Positions 35,401-44,886 are shown, counted from the stretch's first letter. The stretch is 64,000 nt of DNA from Achromobacter kerstersii (GCF_902859595.1 NZ_CADIJQ010000005.1:401897-465896); one strand, 5' to 3'. Notes: generated from the sequence alone by a model not told the origin. Made by a program: numbers and translations.

Positions 35401-36027
35401 TTAGCGCGTGGCGGTGGCCAGCCTGACGGCCAGGCCCACAAACACCAGCGCGGCGATGCGGTTCAGCCAACGCTTGGCCGTCACCGAGCGTTGCAGCAGT
35501 TCGCCGAACGCGCCCGAGAAGAATGCGATGGCGCCGAACACCAGCAACGTCGACACCATGAACACCGCGCCCAGCTGCATGACCTGAACGCCGACGGGGC
35601 CAAGCGCGGGGGTGGTGAACTGCGGCAGAAACGCGAAGAAGAACAGCAGCACCTTGGGGTTCGTCAGGTTCATGACGATGCCGCGCCGGTACAGCGCGCC
35701 GGGCTTGAGCGGTTCGGGCCGCTTGCCATCTTCCGCTTCGACGGGCGCGCGCAAAATCTGCCACGCCAGATACGCAAGATATGCGGCGCCCGCCAGCTTC
35801 AGCGCCGTGAACGCCATGGGCGACGCGGCGAACACCGCCGCCAAACCCAGCGCCACGGCCGCCGTGTGACCCAACAGGCCGGTGCACAGGCCCAGCACCA
35901 CCAGCATGCCCGCCTTGCGTCCCCAGATAGCCGATTGCATCAGCACGAACAGATTGTCCGGCCCGGGCGTCAAGGCCAACAGGACGGCAATGCCGAAAAA
36001 AGCGATCAAGGTATCAAGGGGCAGCAT
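35401..36027 (-). CDS. LysE/RhtB-family amino acid exporter
   Basis: 208-residue exporter with six predicted helices. The N-terminal motif ALTPGPDNLFVLMQSAIWGRKAGMLVVLGLCTG is the LysE/RhtB signature, and GIVMNLTNPKVLLFFFAFLPQF is the second conserved block. It likely exports homoserine, threonine or related amino acids. It diverges from the nitroreductase gene across 113 bp. The substrate cannot be read from the sequence. Confidence 0.9.
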   Translation of the reverse strand: MLPLDTLIAFFGIAVLLALTPGPDNLFVLMQSAIWGRKAGMLVVLGLCTGLLGHTAAVALGLAAVFAASPMAFTALKLAGAAYLAYLAWQILRAPVEAEDGKRPEPLKPGALYRRGIVMNLTNPKVLLFFFAFLPQFTTPALGPVGVQVMQLGAVFMVSTLLVFGAIAFFSGAFGELLQRSVTAKRWLNRIAALVFVGLAVRLATATR

Positions 36028-36140
36028 GGGATTTCGCCTGGTTCGGGTGGGTTCCGGTCAGCCGGAGAATGGCATCATAAGGGCAAAATCCACGCCGTCC
36101 ACCCCGCACCACCGGACATACAAGGAGAGAGAGACACGCC

Positions 36141-36929
36141 ATGACGACTCATGCTGCAAGCGCTGACACTACCCCTGGCGCAAACCCTGACGCCAGTCTT
36201 GACCCTAACCTTCACGCAAAGCTCGACGCAAGCGCTGATGCAACAGCCCAGCCGGCCGGTGGCGACGCCGCGCTCGAAGCGTGGCTCTTGGCGCGCCACA
36301 GCTGCCGCGCGTTCCTGCCCGCGCCTGTGCCACGCGGCGTCATTGAACGGATTCTGACCCTGGCCCAGCGCACGGCGTCGTGGTGCAACTGCCAGCCCTG
36401 GCAGGTGGCGATTACCGAAGGCGCAGGCACTGATCGTTTACGGGCGGCGCTTACCGCACGAGCCGAACACGCCGGCTTCACGCCCGACTTCCCCTTCCCC
36501 CGCGAGTACCGCAACGAATACCTGGCCCGCCGCCGCGAGTCGGGCTTTCAGCTGTACGGTGCGGTGGGCGTGGCGCGCGGCGACCGCGAGGCCTACCGCC
36601 AGCAAGAGATGCGCAACTTCCAATTGTTCGACGCGCCGCACGTGGCCATCATCACGACCGACGAGGCGTTGGGCGAATACGGCGCGATGGACTGCGGCGG
36701 GTACGTCGCCAACTTCCTACTGGCGGCCCAGGCCAATGGCGTGGCCACCGTGGCGCAGGCGTCGCTGGCGATGTACCCCGAAGTGCTGCGCGACGTGCTG
36801 GGCATTGCGCCCGACCGGCGCGTGGTCTGCGGCATTTCCTTTGGCTACGCCGATACCGCGCATCCCGCCAACAGCTACCGCACCCGGCGCGCCGAGCTGC
36901 CGGAAACCGTCAACTGGGTCACGAGTTAG
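36141..36929 (+). CDS. Nitroreductase-family protein
   Basis: 262-residue FMN-dependent nitroreductase-fold protein. ARHSCRAFLPAPVPRGVIERIL (FMN phosphate Arg), QRTASWCNCQPWQVAIT, and the C-terminal YPEVLRDVLGIAPDRRVVCGISFGYAD are family landmarks. AAGGAG precedes the ATG. It probably reduces nitro or quinone compounds with NAD(P)H. Residues 6-37 before the domain are eight 4-residue units rich in Ala, Asp and Pro, a repeat-derived extension; the conserved domain begins only near residue 46. Confidence 0.87.
   Translation: MTTHAASADTTPGANPDASLDPNLHAKLDASADATAQPAGGDAALEAWLLARHSCRAFLPAPVPRGVIERILTLAQRTASWCNCQPWQVAITEGAGTDRLRAALTARAEHAGFTPDFPFPREYRNEYLARRRESGFQLYGAVGVARGDREAYRQQEMRNFQLFDAPHVAIITTDEALGEYGAMDCGGYVANFLLAAQANGVATVAQASLAMYPEVLRDVLGIAPDRRVVCGISFGYADTAHPANSYRTRRAELPETVNWVTS
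36156..36251 (+). repeat. In-frame 12-bp tandem array in the nitroreductase gene
   Basis: Eight 12-bp units encode ASAD, TTPG, ANPD, ASLD, PNLH, AKLD, ASAD and ATAQ (residues 6-37). Length and period (96 bp, 12 bp) equal those of the GH15 array at 13861-13956, though the sequences differ. Confidence 0.7.
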
Positions 36930-36975
36930 GGACAGGGGCTAGGGACAGGCGCCCGCGCGCCTGATAAGGTTCACC

Positions 36976-37015
36976 CTATTCGCCCCTATTCGCTCCTATT
37001 CGCCCCGATTCGGCC
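36976..37015. repeat. 10-bp tandem repeat array, four units
   Basis: CTATTCGCCC, CTATTCGCTC, CTATTCGCCC and CGATTCGGCC follow each other in the gap between the nitroreductase gene and metC. Two copies of TAGGGACAGG lie just upstream (about 36927-36950). Confidence 0.8.
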
Positions 37016-37044
37016 TTGTTCACACTACCGCATTCCCTCAGCAG

Positions 37045-38238
37045 ATGACTTCCAAACACATCGATACGGTTTTGCAGCACGCGGGCACCGCCCCGTTCAA
37101 CCCCGAGACCGGCACCGCGCCCGTGCCGCTGCCGCCGATGCGCGCCAGCACCGTGCGTTTCGAGAACCTGGCCGCGCTGGAACAGGCGCAGCGCAGCAAG
37201 GCCGCTGGCGGCCGCGCCACCACCTACGGCCGCATGGGCATGGACACCCACGCCGCGCTGGAGGAAGTCTTCACGCAGCTGGAAGGCGGCACGCATTGCT
37301 ATCTGGCGTCGTCGGGCCTGTCGGCCATGACGATGGTGATGATGGCGTTGTGCTCGGCGGGTGACCACGCCCTGATTTCCGATTGCGTGTACGGCCCGAT
37401 GCGTGAGCTGGACGACGCCGTGCTCAAGCGCATGAACATCGACATCACGTACTTCTCAACCAGTGATGACCTGGAATCGCTGGTGCAGCCGAACACGAAG
37501 CTGTTGTACGTGGAGTCGCCGGGTTCGCTGTTGTTTGAAATGCTGGACATGGGCGCGATGGCGGCCTTTGCCAACGCGCACGGCCTGGTGCTGGCGACTG
37601 ACAACACCTGGGGCTCCGGCTACATCTATCGCCCGCTGACGTTGGGCGCGCAGGTGTCCGTCATTGCAGGCACGAAGTACGTGGGCGGCCACTCCGACCT
37701 GATGCTGGGCGCGGTGGTGACCAACGACGAGGCCATCGCCAAGAAGCTCAACCGCACGCAGTACGCGATGGGGTATTCCATCAGCGCGGACGACGCGTGG
37801 CTGGCGCTGCGCGGGGTGCGCACGATGCCCATCCGTATGGCGCAGCACGCGCGCCATGCGCTGCAAGTATGCGAGTTCTTCAAGAGCCGCCCCGAGACCG
37901 TGCGCTTGTTCCATCCGGCCTGGCCGGCCGACCCCGGCCATGCGCTGTGGAAGCGTGATTGTTCCGGCTCCAACGGCATGCTGTCGGTTGAGCTGCGCCT
38001 GTCGCCCGCGGCCGCGCGCGCCTTTGTGGACGCACTGACCTTGTTTGGCATCGGCTTTTCCTGGGGCGGCTACGAAAGCCTGGTGCAGCTCGTATCGCCC
38101 AAGGACTTGTCCCATCACCGCTATTGGGGCGAAGGTGACAACGCGTTGGTGCGCTTGCACATCGGATTGGAATCGCCGGAAGACATCATCGCGGATCTGA
38201 CCCAGGCGCTGGAAAAGGCGGCGGCGGTCGGCGAGTAA
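37045..38238 (+). CDS. metC: Cystathionine beta-lyase
   Basis: 397-residue Cys/Met-metabolism PLP enzyme. The PLP lysine is K211 in SVIAGTKYVGGHSD; TTYGRMGMDTHAALE, SSGLSAMTMVMMAL and LATDNTWGSGYIYRPL are family blocks, and the GSGYIYRPL form is typical of bacterial MetC. It splits cystathionine to homocysteine, pyruvate and ammonia. The ribosome site is weak. It stands alone between a tandem repeat and a long inverted repeat. Confidence 0.88.
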   Translation: MTSKHIDTVLQHAGTAPFNPETGTAPVPLPPMRASTVRFENLAALEQAQRSKAAGGRATTYGRMGMDTHAALEEVFTQLEGGTHCYLASSGLSAMTMVMMALCSAGDHALISDCVYGPMRELDDAVLKRMNIDITYFSTSDDLESLVQPNTKLLYVESPGSLLFEMLDMGAMAAFANAHGLVLATDNTWGSGYIYRPLTLGAQVSVIAGTKYVGGHSDLMLGAVVTNDEAIAKKLNRTQYAMGYSISADDAWLALRGVRTMPIRMAQHARHALQVCEFFKSRPETVRLFHPAWPADPGHALWKRDCSGSNGMLSVELRLSPAAARAFVDALTLFGIGFSWGGYESLVQLVSPKDLSHHRYWGEGDNALVRLHIGLESPEDIIADLTQALEKAAAVGE

Positions 38239-38246
38239 GTGCGAAG

Positions 38247-38296
38247 GTCTGAACCCGCCGCGCCATATTTCGGAATGCGGTGCGACGGGTTCAGAC
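38247..38296. terminator. Long inverted repeat between convergent genes
   Basis: GTCTGAACCCG (38247-38257) is exactly complementary to CGGGTTCAGAC (38286-38296), with 28 bases between. The right arm includes the stop codon of the alpha/beta hydrolase. The position between convergent stops suggests a shared transcript end, though no T run is present. Confidence 0.5.
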
Positions 38297-39289
38297 TGCC
38301 GCGCTGCGTATCCACGCGCCGATGCGCGCGGCGATGTCATCGCTGTTGTCGTCCATCATCGGCATGTGGGAATTGCCCGCAATGCCCTGGTCCGCCAGCC
38401 GCCACGTATCCACCCGCGCACCATGCCGGGCAAGTGATTCGGCGTAGTCCTGCCCGCTTGCGCACAGGCGCTGCCATAGCGGCGTGGCATCCAGATAGTC
38501 GCCATAGACAAACAGGAACGGTTTGCCCGCCACGGCGGCGGCCGTGACGTCGCCCGAAAACCCCGACGGCTCGATGCCGATCACGCCACGCACCAGATCG
38601 GGCCGTGCATGCAGCGCCCGGTACGCCACTTCGCCGCCGTGGCTGTGCGCCAGCACCAGGCATGGGCCGATGCGGTCCAGCACGGCGCAGAAACCGTGCA
38701 GGGCCGCATCGTTGTTGCCCAGCCAGCGCGGCACGGCATGCCGGATGAAATCATCGAACGCATCAACCGGAAAACGTTGCCCCGCGAACGCGCGGCGCAA
38801 CGCGTAGTCTTCGGCGCGGCCAAAGCGAAACAACGACCAGCTTTCTTCGGCGGTGCGGATGATGGGCGGTTCGGGCCAGACCTGCTCAAACGGCGCCCAG
38901 CCGGCGCGGCCGCGCTCAACGTTGTCCACCACATACACCGCATGGCCCTGGCGCAGAAAATGCTGCGTCCAGCCGGGGCGTCCGTCAGGCGTCTGTTCCC
39001 ACATTGCGCCCGTCATGCCGCCGCCATGCAGCAGCACGATGGGCAAGGGATGCGTCAGGCGCGACGGAATGAAGTACTGCACGTACGCCTGTTCGAAGTG
39101 GTAGAGCCCGTTCGGGTCGTAGGCCAGCGACGCGCTTTTCGTGAACGCAATCTCGCGCTGTGGCAGCCCGGCAATGCGCACCGGTCTGCCGCCCGCGTAG
39201 AAGCTGCCGAAGTCAGCGAGCGAGAGGGGTTGCTGCCCTGGTTGTTGCCCCGGCCGTTGCCCCCCCGGTTGATGCGCCTGTTTGGTCAT
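38291..39289 (-). CDS. Alpha/beta hydrolase
   Basis: 332-residue alpha/beta-hydrolase. Oxyanion region PIVLLHGGGMTGAMWEQTPDGRPGW near residue 85; nucleophile in LVLAHSHGGEVAYRAL (Ser in SHGG); an Asp in FVYGDYLD and the catalytic His in GNSHMPMMDDNSDDIA. The N-terminal 25 residues are Gln/Pro/Gly-rich. The start at 39289 forms an ATGA overlap with the receptor gene before it, so the two are coupled; the receptor may deliver an ester or amide that this enzyme hydrolyses. No signal peptide. Confidence 0.85.
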   Translation of the reverse strand: MTKQAHQPGGQRPGQQPGQQPLSLADFGSFYAGGRPVRIAGLPQREIAFTKSASLAYDPNGLYHFEQAYVQYFIPSRLTHPLPIVLLHGGGMTGAMWEQTPDGRPGWTQHFLRQGHAVYVVDNVERGRAGWAPFEQVWPEPPIIRTAEESWSLFRFGRAEDYALRRAFAGQRFPVDAFDDFIRHAVPRWLGNNDAALHGFCAVLDRIGPCLVLAHSHGGEVAYRALHARPDLVRGVIGIEPSGFSGDVTAAAVAGKPFLFVYGDYLDATPLWQRLCASGQDYAESLARHGARVDTWRLADQGIAGNSHMPMMDDNSDDIAARIGAWIRSAAV

Positions 39290-40509
39290 TTCTTGACCAG
39301 CGGGCATTGGCTTTCCGCGAGCGGCCACGCCAGCGTGTCGCCGGGGATGTTGCGCACGATGTTGTAGTAGTCCCAAGGCGCTTTGGATTGCGCGGGCGTC
39401 TTCACCTGCGCCAGCATCATGTCGCGCACCACCAGGCCGTCTTCACGGATGTGGGCATTCAAGCTGAACGGGTCGTCGATGGGCAGCGATTTCATCTTCG
39501 CCATCACCGCGTCGGCATCCGCCGTGCCGGCCGCTTTCACGGCTTGCAGGTAGTGGCGCACCGAGCTGTACACACCCGCCTGCAAGAAGGTGGGCGGACG
39601 GCCGACGCGCGCTTCGAACTTCTTGGTGAAGGCGCGCGTGCCGTCATTCATGTCCCAGTACGACGGCACGGTCAAATACGTTTTCTGCGCCGCTTGCAGG
39701 CCCAGGCTGTGCACGTCCGTGATCAAGAGCAGCATGGCCGCAAGCTGCTGCGTGCCGCCAATGCCGAATTCCGCCGCCTGCTTGATGGCGGAAATCGTGT
39801 CGCCGCCCGCGTTGGCAATGGCGATGATCTGCGCCTTGGAGCCTTGGGCCTGAAGCAGGAAGGACGCAAAGTCCGACGCGTTCAACGGATGGAAAACGGT
39901 GCCTACGACTTCGCCGCCGTTGGCTTTGACGACGGCTTCGGTGTCGGCCGCCAACTGTTTGCCGAAGGCGTAGTCGGACGCCAGGATGAACCAGCGCTTG
40001 TTGCCTTCATTGACGACGGCGGTGGCCGTGCCGCGCGACAAGGCGTAGGTCGTGTACGTCCATTGCACGCCGTAGGGCGAGCACTGCGCTTGCGACAGCG
40101 CGGTGGTGCCGGGGCTGGAGAACAGCACCAGCTTTTTCTTTTCGCGCGCGATGCCCTGCACGGCCAGCGCGACGGACGAGTTGGGCACGTCCACCACGAC
40201 GTCAACGCCGTCGGTGTCGTACCACTTGCGGACCATGCTGCTGCCGATGTCGGGGCGGTGTTGATGGTCGCCCGAAACCAGCGAGATCGGCTTGCCCAAC
40301 ACCGTGCCGCCCATTTCCTCGATGGCCAGCCGGGCGGCTTCCACCGACCCCTTGCCCGTGGCGTCAGCGGTGACGCCCGCCATGTCCGTCAGGACCCCGA
40401 TCTTCACGCCGTCGGCCGTGCTGGCGTGCGTGGTGAAGGCGCCGAGCGCCAAGCTGAGGCCCAGCCCAAGGCTCAATGCCGCGCGTGCGCGCAGAGATTG
40501 CGATGTCAT
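39286..40509 (-). CDS. Liv/urea-type ABC receptor (orphan)
   Basis: 407-residue periplasmic-binding protein of the branched-chain amino acid/amide class. Signal peptide MTSQSLRARAALSLGLGLSLALGAFTTHA; then VKIGVLTDMAGVTADATGKGSVEAARLAIEEMGG and the inter-domain SYWDMNDGTRAFTKKFEARVGRPPT. No permease or ATPase genes are next to it; instead an alpha/beta hydrolase is translationally coupled downstream. The ligand is unknown. Confidence 0.88.
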   Translation of the reverse strand: MTSQSLRARAALSLGLGLSLALGAFTTHASTADGVKIGVLTDMAGVTADATGKGSVEAARLAIEEMGGTVLGKPISLVSGDHQHRPDIGSSMVRKWYDTDGVDVVVDVPNSSVALAVQGIAREKKKLVLFSSPGTTALSQAQCSPYGVQWTYTTYALSRGTATAVVNEGNKRWFILASDYAFGKQLAADTEAVVKANGGEVVGTVFHPLNASDFASFLLQAQGSKAQIIAIANAGGDTISAIKQAAEFGIGGTQQLAAMLLLITDVHSLGLQAAQKTYLTVPSYWDMNDGTRAFTKKFEARVGRPPTFLQAGVYSSVRHYLQAVKAAGTADADAVMAKMKSLPIDDPFSLNAHIREDGLVVRDMMLAQVKTPAQSKAPWDYYNIVRNIPGDTLAWPLAESQCPLVKK

Positions 40510-40610
40510 TTGTCTTCCACCCGTTTTATGCCGTCGTTGCGGCGAATTTTGTGGTGAAAGTTTAGCGCTGCCCCCGCGCCGGAGCGCAGCACTTTCTTAA
40601 CGATTTCCCA

Positions 40611-40643
40611 AAAGAAAACGCCCCGGCCAGATTGGCCGAGGCG
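40611..40643 (-). terminator. Terminator after dsbA
   Basis: Stem CGCCCCGGCCA / TGGCCGAGGCG (one mismatch) with a 3-base loop. On the minus strand it is followed by TTTTCTTTT, 26 bp past the dsbA stop. Confidence 0.8.
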
Positions 40644-40669
40644 CTTTGCGGTGATGCGGAGGACGCGGA

Positions 40670-41302
40670 TTACTTGTTGCGCGCCATCGGGATCAGTTGG
40701 TTCACTTCCTTCAGGGCGCCTTCGTAGCTGTTGCCCGCCATGACCGGGGACGTCATGAACTTGCCGCCGACGGCAAACGACGGCGTGCCGTCGATGCGGT
40801 AGGCGTCGGCCAGCTGGGTGGCGCGCTGCACTTGGGTTTGCACGCTGAACGAATCGAAGATCGAATCGAACTTGGCGCGGTCCACGCCTTGCGAAGCCGC
40901 CCAGTCGCCCATGGCCTTCTTGTCGAACAGGCGCTTGTGTTCACCGTGGATGGCGGTGAAGAACTTGGCGTGCAGGTCGGGGCGTTCCAGAGCCAGGAAC
41001 GTGTAGTAGACCTGTTGCAGCGGCTTCATGCCGGCGTTGAAGGCGATCGGCACTTGCTTGAGCACGACGTCAGACGGGGCGGTCTTGGCCCAGTCTTCAA
41101 CCATGGGTTCCATGGCGGCGCAATGCGGGCAGGTGTAGGCGAAGAATTCCAGCACTTCCACTTTGCCCGGGGTATCCGAGGGCAGCGGCGGGTTGATCGC
41201 CACATAGGCTTGCGTGCCTTGAGCGTGGCTGACCGGGCTGAAGAACGCGGTGGCCGTCAGTGCGGCCGCGGCCAGGATACGAACAATCTTGGGGGACAGC
41301 AT
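40670..41302 (-). CDS. dsbA: Thiol:disulfide interchange protein DsbA
   Basis: 210-residue periplasmic oxidase that introduces disulfides into exported proteins and is recharged by DsbB. Signal peptide [27 protein letters not shown]; active site C58-P-H-C61 in [14 protein letters not shown]; cis-Pro in [11 protein letters not shown]. The frame is open to 41359, but MLSPKIV at 41302 gives a clean signal peptide. It is the third gene of the argS - SPOR - dsbA order common in Bordetella-type genomes. Confidence 0.93.
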   Translation of the reverse strand: MLSPKIVRILAAAALTATAFFSPVSHAQGTQAYVAINPPLPSDTPGKVEVLEFFAYTCPHCAAMEPMVEDWAKTAPSDVVLKQVPIAFNAGMKPLQQVYYTFLALERPDLHAKFFTAIHGEHKRLFDKKAMGDWAASQGVDRAKFDSIFDSFSVQTQVQRATQLADAYRIDGTPSFAVGGKFMTSPVMAGNSYEGALKEVNQLIPMARNK

Positions 41303-41383
41303 GGATGAGAGGTTCCTGAGTAAAAAGTTACAGACAGGTTCAAACGCGGATAAGTTCAATCGAAAAAATGGCGCCAGAGTGCA

Positions 41384-41416
41384 TTACTGGCGCACTACTG
41401 GCGCACTACTGGCGCA
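41384..41416. repeat. 11-bp tandem repeat overlapping the SPOR-gene stop
   Basis: Three units of TTACTGGCGCA / CTACTGGCGCA. The stop codon of the SPOR gene (41406-41408) is inside the last unit, so extra copies add only 3' flank and repeat the stop. Confidence 0.8.
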
Positions 41417-42143
41417 CCACGGCGGTTTCAATCTTGTTCTCGCCCAATCGGCCGCGGGCGCGATTCATGTCGTCCAGGCGCGCAAACGGACCCACCCGGA
41501 CCCGGTTGATCGGCTTGCCGTTCACTTCCGCCTTTTGCACGTTCACGGGCAGCCCCAGCAGCAGGATGCGGGCGCGGAGCGATTCCGCGTCGTTTTCGCC
41601 ACGGAAGGCGCCAGCTTGCAGGAAGTACGTGCCGGTGGCGGCGGACGCCGTGGCCGTAGCGGGCGCAGCGGCTTTAGGCGCGGGTGTTGCCGCGGGCTTG
41701 GAGATCGGCGTGGGGGCCTGGCTGGGCGCCATGGCGACCGCCGCGGGAGCTGTGGCCTGCGGTTTGGCGGTCGACGGCAAGGTGGCGATCAGCGCGCCCA
41801 GGTCGTCCAGCCGTGACGGTGTTTCGTCCGGCTTGGCCGCGCCCGTGCCGGCGCCAGGTAAGGGCGCAGGCGCCGTGGCGGTGGGGCCGGTAGGCGGCGC
41901 ACCCGCCGCGCCGTCGCGGCCGTACAGGCCCGCGTTGGGGTCCGGCGCCTGCCGGGGGTCGGGCAGCTTGCCCGTGTCGCCCTGACGGCTGGCGCGGTCC
42001 ACGAAGGGCACCGGGGCCTTGGTGACATAAAAGGCCACGACGGCGGCCACGATCAGACCGATGAGCAGGCCGGCGAGCGCCCCGTACAGGGTGCTGCCGC
42101 TTTCGCCTGAGGAACGGCGGGTGGGTTTGCGCTTGGTTGCCAT
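41406..42143 (-). CDS. SPOR-domain membrane protein (FtsN-like)
   Basis: 245 residues: short basic cytoplasmic start (MATKRKPTRRSSGES), one membrane helix (about residues 17-40), a long Ala/Pro-rich periplasmic linker, and a C-terminal SPOR domain (TGTYFLQAGAFRGENDAESLRARILLLGLPVN...RVRVGPFARLDDMNRARGRL). SPOR domains bind peptidoglycan stripped of stem peptides at the division septum, so this is probably an FtsN-type division protein. It lies 9 bp after argS and was likely co-transcribed with it. Confidence 0.88.
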   Translation of the reverse strand: MATKRKPTRRSSGESGSTLYGALAGLLIGLIVAAVVAFYVTKAPVPFVDRASRQGDTGKLPDPRQAPDPNAGLYGRDGAAGAPPTGPTATAPAPLPGAGTGAAKPDETPSRLDDLGALIATLPSTAKPQATAPAAVAMAPSQAPTPISKPAATPAPKAAAPATATASAATGTYFLQAGAFRGENDAESLRARILLLGLPVNVQKAEVNGKPINRVRVGPFARLDDMNRARGRLGENKIETAVVRQ

Positions 42144-42152
42144 GAACCGATG

Positions 42153-43838
42153 TTACATCCGCTCGGGGGCGGACACGCCCAGCAGCTCCAGGCCGTTGGC
42201 CAGCACCTGGCGCGTCGTGGCGGCCAGGCGCAGGCGGGCCAGCTTCAGGGCCACGTCGTCGACCAGCACGCGTTCGGCGCTGTACCAGGCGTGGAAGTCC
42301 GACGCGCAGTCACGCAGCCAGAAGGCAATGTGGTGCGGCGACAGGTCCTGGGCGGCCAACGCCACCACGTGCGGGAATTCGGCCAGACGCTGCATCAGCG
42401 CGAATTCCGACGGCGCGGTCAGCACGGACACGTCGGCGGCGGCCACATCGGCCGCGGGCATGCCGGCGTTGTTGATCATCGTGCAGATGCGCGCGTGGGC
42501 GTACTGGATGTAATAGACCGGGTTTTCGTCGCTCTTGGACAAGGCCAGGTCCACGTCGAACACGAATTCGGTGTCGGCGCGGCGCTGGATCAGGAAGTAG
42601 CGCACGGCGTCGCGGCCCACCCAGTCGATCAGGTCGCGCATGGTGACGTAGCTGCCGGCGCGCTTGGAGATCTTGACCTCTTCGCCGCCGCGCATCACCT
42701 TGACCATCTTGTGCAGCACGTAAGACGGGTAGTCCTTCGGGATGCCTTCGTTCAGCGCTTGCAGGCCGGCGCGCACGCGGGCCACGGTGCCGTGGTGGTC
42801 GCTGCCCTGGATGTTGACGGCGCGGTGGAAGCCGCGTTCCCACTTGGCCTTGTGATAGGCCACGTCAGGCACGAAGTAGGTGTAGCCGCCTTCGCTCTTG
42901 CGCATCACGCGGTCTTTGTCGTCGCCCGTACCCAATTCGGTGGTGCGCAGCCACAGCGCGCCGCCCTCTTCATAGGTATGGCCGCCGGCGATCAGCGCGT
43001 TGACCGTGGCTTCGACGCGGCCCGACGTGTACAGCGAGCTTTCCAGGTAGTAGTTGTCGAACTTCAGGCCGAACGCTTGCAAGTCCAGGTCTTGTTCGCG
43101 GCGCAGATAGGCCACGGCGAAGGCGCGGATGTCGTCCAGGCTGTCGATGTTGCCGGTGGCGGTGACGGGCTGGCCGTCGGACGCCTGGAGGGTCTTGCCG
43201 GCCTGGAAGTCGCGGGCGATGTCGACGATGTAGTCGCCCTTGTAGCCGTCGGCCGGCCATTCGGGGGAGTCGGTCGTCAGGCCGCGGGCGCGCGCTTGCA
43301 CGCTGATGGCCAGGTTTTCGATCTGGTTGCCAGCGTCGTTGTAATAGAACTCGCGGGTCACGTCCCAGCCGCTGGCGTCGTACAGGCGGCACAGGGCGTC
43401 CCCCAGCGCAGCCTGGCGGGCATGGCCCACGTGCAGCGGGCCGGTGGGGTTGGCCGACACGAATTCGACCAGGATCTTCTCGCCGCTGCGCGCGGCGCGG
43501 CCAAAGCTTGCGCCCTGCTCGGCGACCGTCGCAATGACGGCCTGACGGGCGGCGGCGGTGATACGCAGGTTGATGAAGCCGGGGCCGGCGATTTCAGCGC
43601 TGTCGACCAGATCACGCGCGCCGGGGGCGGCCATCAGCGCGTCAACGATGGCCTGGGCCAGTTCGCGCGGGTTGCGTCCTGCGGGCTTGGCCAGCTGCAT
43701 GGCCACGTTGGTGGCGACGTCGCCGTGGGCGGCGACCTTGGGGCGCTCCAGCAGCACGTTGGGCTGGGCGTCGGGAAGGCTCTGCGCAACGGCGGCCTGG
43801 ATCAGGGAGATAAGCTGTTTTTGTTGCTCGGGGAGCAT
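42153..43838 (-). CDS. argS: Arginyl-tRNA synthetase
   Basis: 561-residue class Ia synthetase that charges tRNA-Arg. N-terminal Arg-tRNA recognition domain (residues 1-100, GPGFINLRI), then [29 protein letters not shown] with HIGH form HVGH at residues 136-139, the tyrosine-rich catalytic region ([12 protein letters not shown]), and the C-terminal anticodon-binding domain with YAHARICTM. The KMSK-like loop reads KISKRAG. Full length. Confidence 0.96.
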   Translation of the reverse strand: MLPEQQKQLISLIQAAVAQSLPDAQPNVLLERPKVAAHGDVATNVAMQLAKPAGRNPRELAQAIVDALMAAPGARDLVDSAEIAGPGFINLRITAAARQAVIATVAEQGASFGRAARSGEKILVEFVSANPTGPLHVGHARQAALGDALCRLYDASGWDVTREFYYNDAGNQIENLAISVQARARGLTTDSPEWPADGYKGDYIVDIARDFQAGKTLQASDGQPVTATGNIDSLDDIRAFAVAYLRREQDLDLQAFGLKFDNYYLESSLYTSGRVEATVNALIAGGHTYEEGGALWLRTTELGTGDDKDRVMRKSEGGYTYFVPDVAYHKAKWERGFHRAVNIQGSDHHGTVARVRAGLQALNEGIPKDYPSYVLHKMVKVMRGGEEVKISKRAGSYVTMRDLIDWVGRDAVRYFLIQRRADTEFVFDVDLALSKSDENPVYYIQYAHARICTMINNAGMPAADVAAADVSVLTAPSEFALMQRLAEFPHVVALAAQDLSPHHIAFWLRDCASDFHAWYSAERVLVDDVALKLARLRLAATTRQVLANGLELLGVSAPERM

Positions 43839-44141
43839 GGGCGTCTGGAGAAGTTCTGGGTGAGTGACCGATGCGGAGATCTGGCGGGGATCAAGCGGAC
43901 GCGGTCCGGGCCGGCAATGTCACGGGAATCATGCTGAATGATAGTTGATTTGGCGGGCCAATCGGCGGCCAACGGGCGTCAAACCGTCCGGCAAGCGTTC
44001 GCCGGGCCGCCGGAACTGTCAATAAAATCAAACCTCTAGCCCGGGGCGACGGCGCCCTGGCGGCGGGCGCTTCGGGGCCAGTTGGCATCCCCCGGGCGTT
44101 GCGGTAGTGTATGTAACGTACTCAATGAGGGAGACCGCAAT
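43839..44141. other. Divergent intergenic region argS / DUF1840
   Basis: 303 bp between two divergent genes. It contains A+T-rich stretches suited to promoters (for instance AATAAAATCAAA near 44020), but I see no operator palindrome, RNA gene or small ORF with a ribosome site. Confidence 0.5.
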
Positions 44142-44480
44142 ATGCTGATTACCTTTCACTCCAAGGCGGTTGCCGAGGTGCTGATGCTGTCCGACCACGC
44201 CGGTCCCATTCTGCAGGCTGCGGGCAAGTCCATCGGTGACAAGATTCCCGAGCGCGGCGTTTTCACCGTCGACCAGCTGGGCCCCGCCATCGCAGGCATC
44301 GAACGAGCCATCGAAATCGCCGAACACCCCGCCGACGAAGACGACGAGGACAAGGCGCCCCGCTCCCCCATGGCCCGCGCAGTCGGCATGAAGGAACGCG
44401 CCTTCCCCTTGCTGGACATGATGCGGCAATCCCAAGCCGCCAATGTCGAGGTCACCTGGGAGGCGTCACGCGGCTGGTAG
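44142..44480 (+). CDS. DUF1840-family protein
   Basis: 112 residues, beginning MLITFHSKAVAEVLMLSDHAGPILQAAGK, the typical DUF1840 start (ITFKSKA-A-VLM), and ending in a helix PLLDMMRQSQAANVEVTWEASRGW. The middle is an acidic stretch EHPADEDDEDKAPRSP. GAGGGAGA precedes the ATG at 44142; an in-frame ATG at 44082 is not favoured. The family is common in betaproteobacteria and has no known function. Confidence 0.85.
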   Translation: MLITFHSKAVAEVLMLSDHAGPILQAAGKSIGDKIPERGVFTVDQLGPAIAGIERAIEIAEHPADEDDEDKAPRSPMARAVGMKERAFPLLDMMRQSQAANVEVTWEASRGW

Positions 44481-44558
44481 GCAATGTCGCCGGGCAGACA
44501 ATCTGACCGGCTTTTTTTGCCTACCCTTTCGGCCTGACGCCTTTTCAAGGAATTCCCT

Positions 44559-44876
44559 ATGCGCAGCGACATCACCATTGTTTTTGACCCCCGGCGTTCG
44601 CTGGACCTGACCGCCACCGTGGAAACGTCTCCGCAACGCCAAGCCCAAGCGCGCGACTGGTTCGACGGCGCCTGGGAAACCCTGGGCTGCGAACCTTTGC
44701 GGCCCAGCGGCAAGGTGCTGTTGCTGGACAAGGTGCTGGGCGTGGCCGACGCCCTGGGCTACGACACCCTGTCCACCGACGAAAAAGAAGCGCGTGAGTT
44801 CGCAGAGAACCTGGCGCTGGCGCTGGAGCGACCGCGCATCACGGTGGACTTGCCGGGGCTGACGGTCGGCTATTGA
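44559..44876 (+). CDS. Conserved small protein, function unknown
   Basis: 105 residues, soluble. It starts MRSDITIVFDPRRSLDLTATVETSPQRQ and ends ALERPRITVDLPGLTVGY, with a helical centre (KVLGVADALGYDTL, DEKEAREFAENLALAL). AAGGAA lies 6 bases before the ATG. It follows the DUF1840 gene by 78 bp on the same strand, so the two may be an operon. I do not recognise the family. Confidence 0.75.
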   Translation: MRSDITIVFDPRRSLDLTATVETSPQRQAQARDWFDGAWETLGCEPLRPSGKVLLLDKVLGVADALGYDTLSTDEKEAREFAENLALALERPRITVDLPGLTVGY

Positions 44877-44886
44877 CCCGCCACGG

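Noticed and set aside
42150..43937. 595-codon frame antisense to argS
   Set aside because: Complement of a textbook argS; no independent support.
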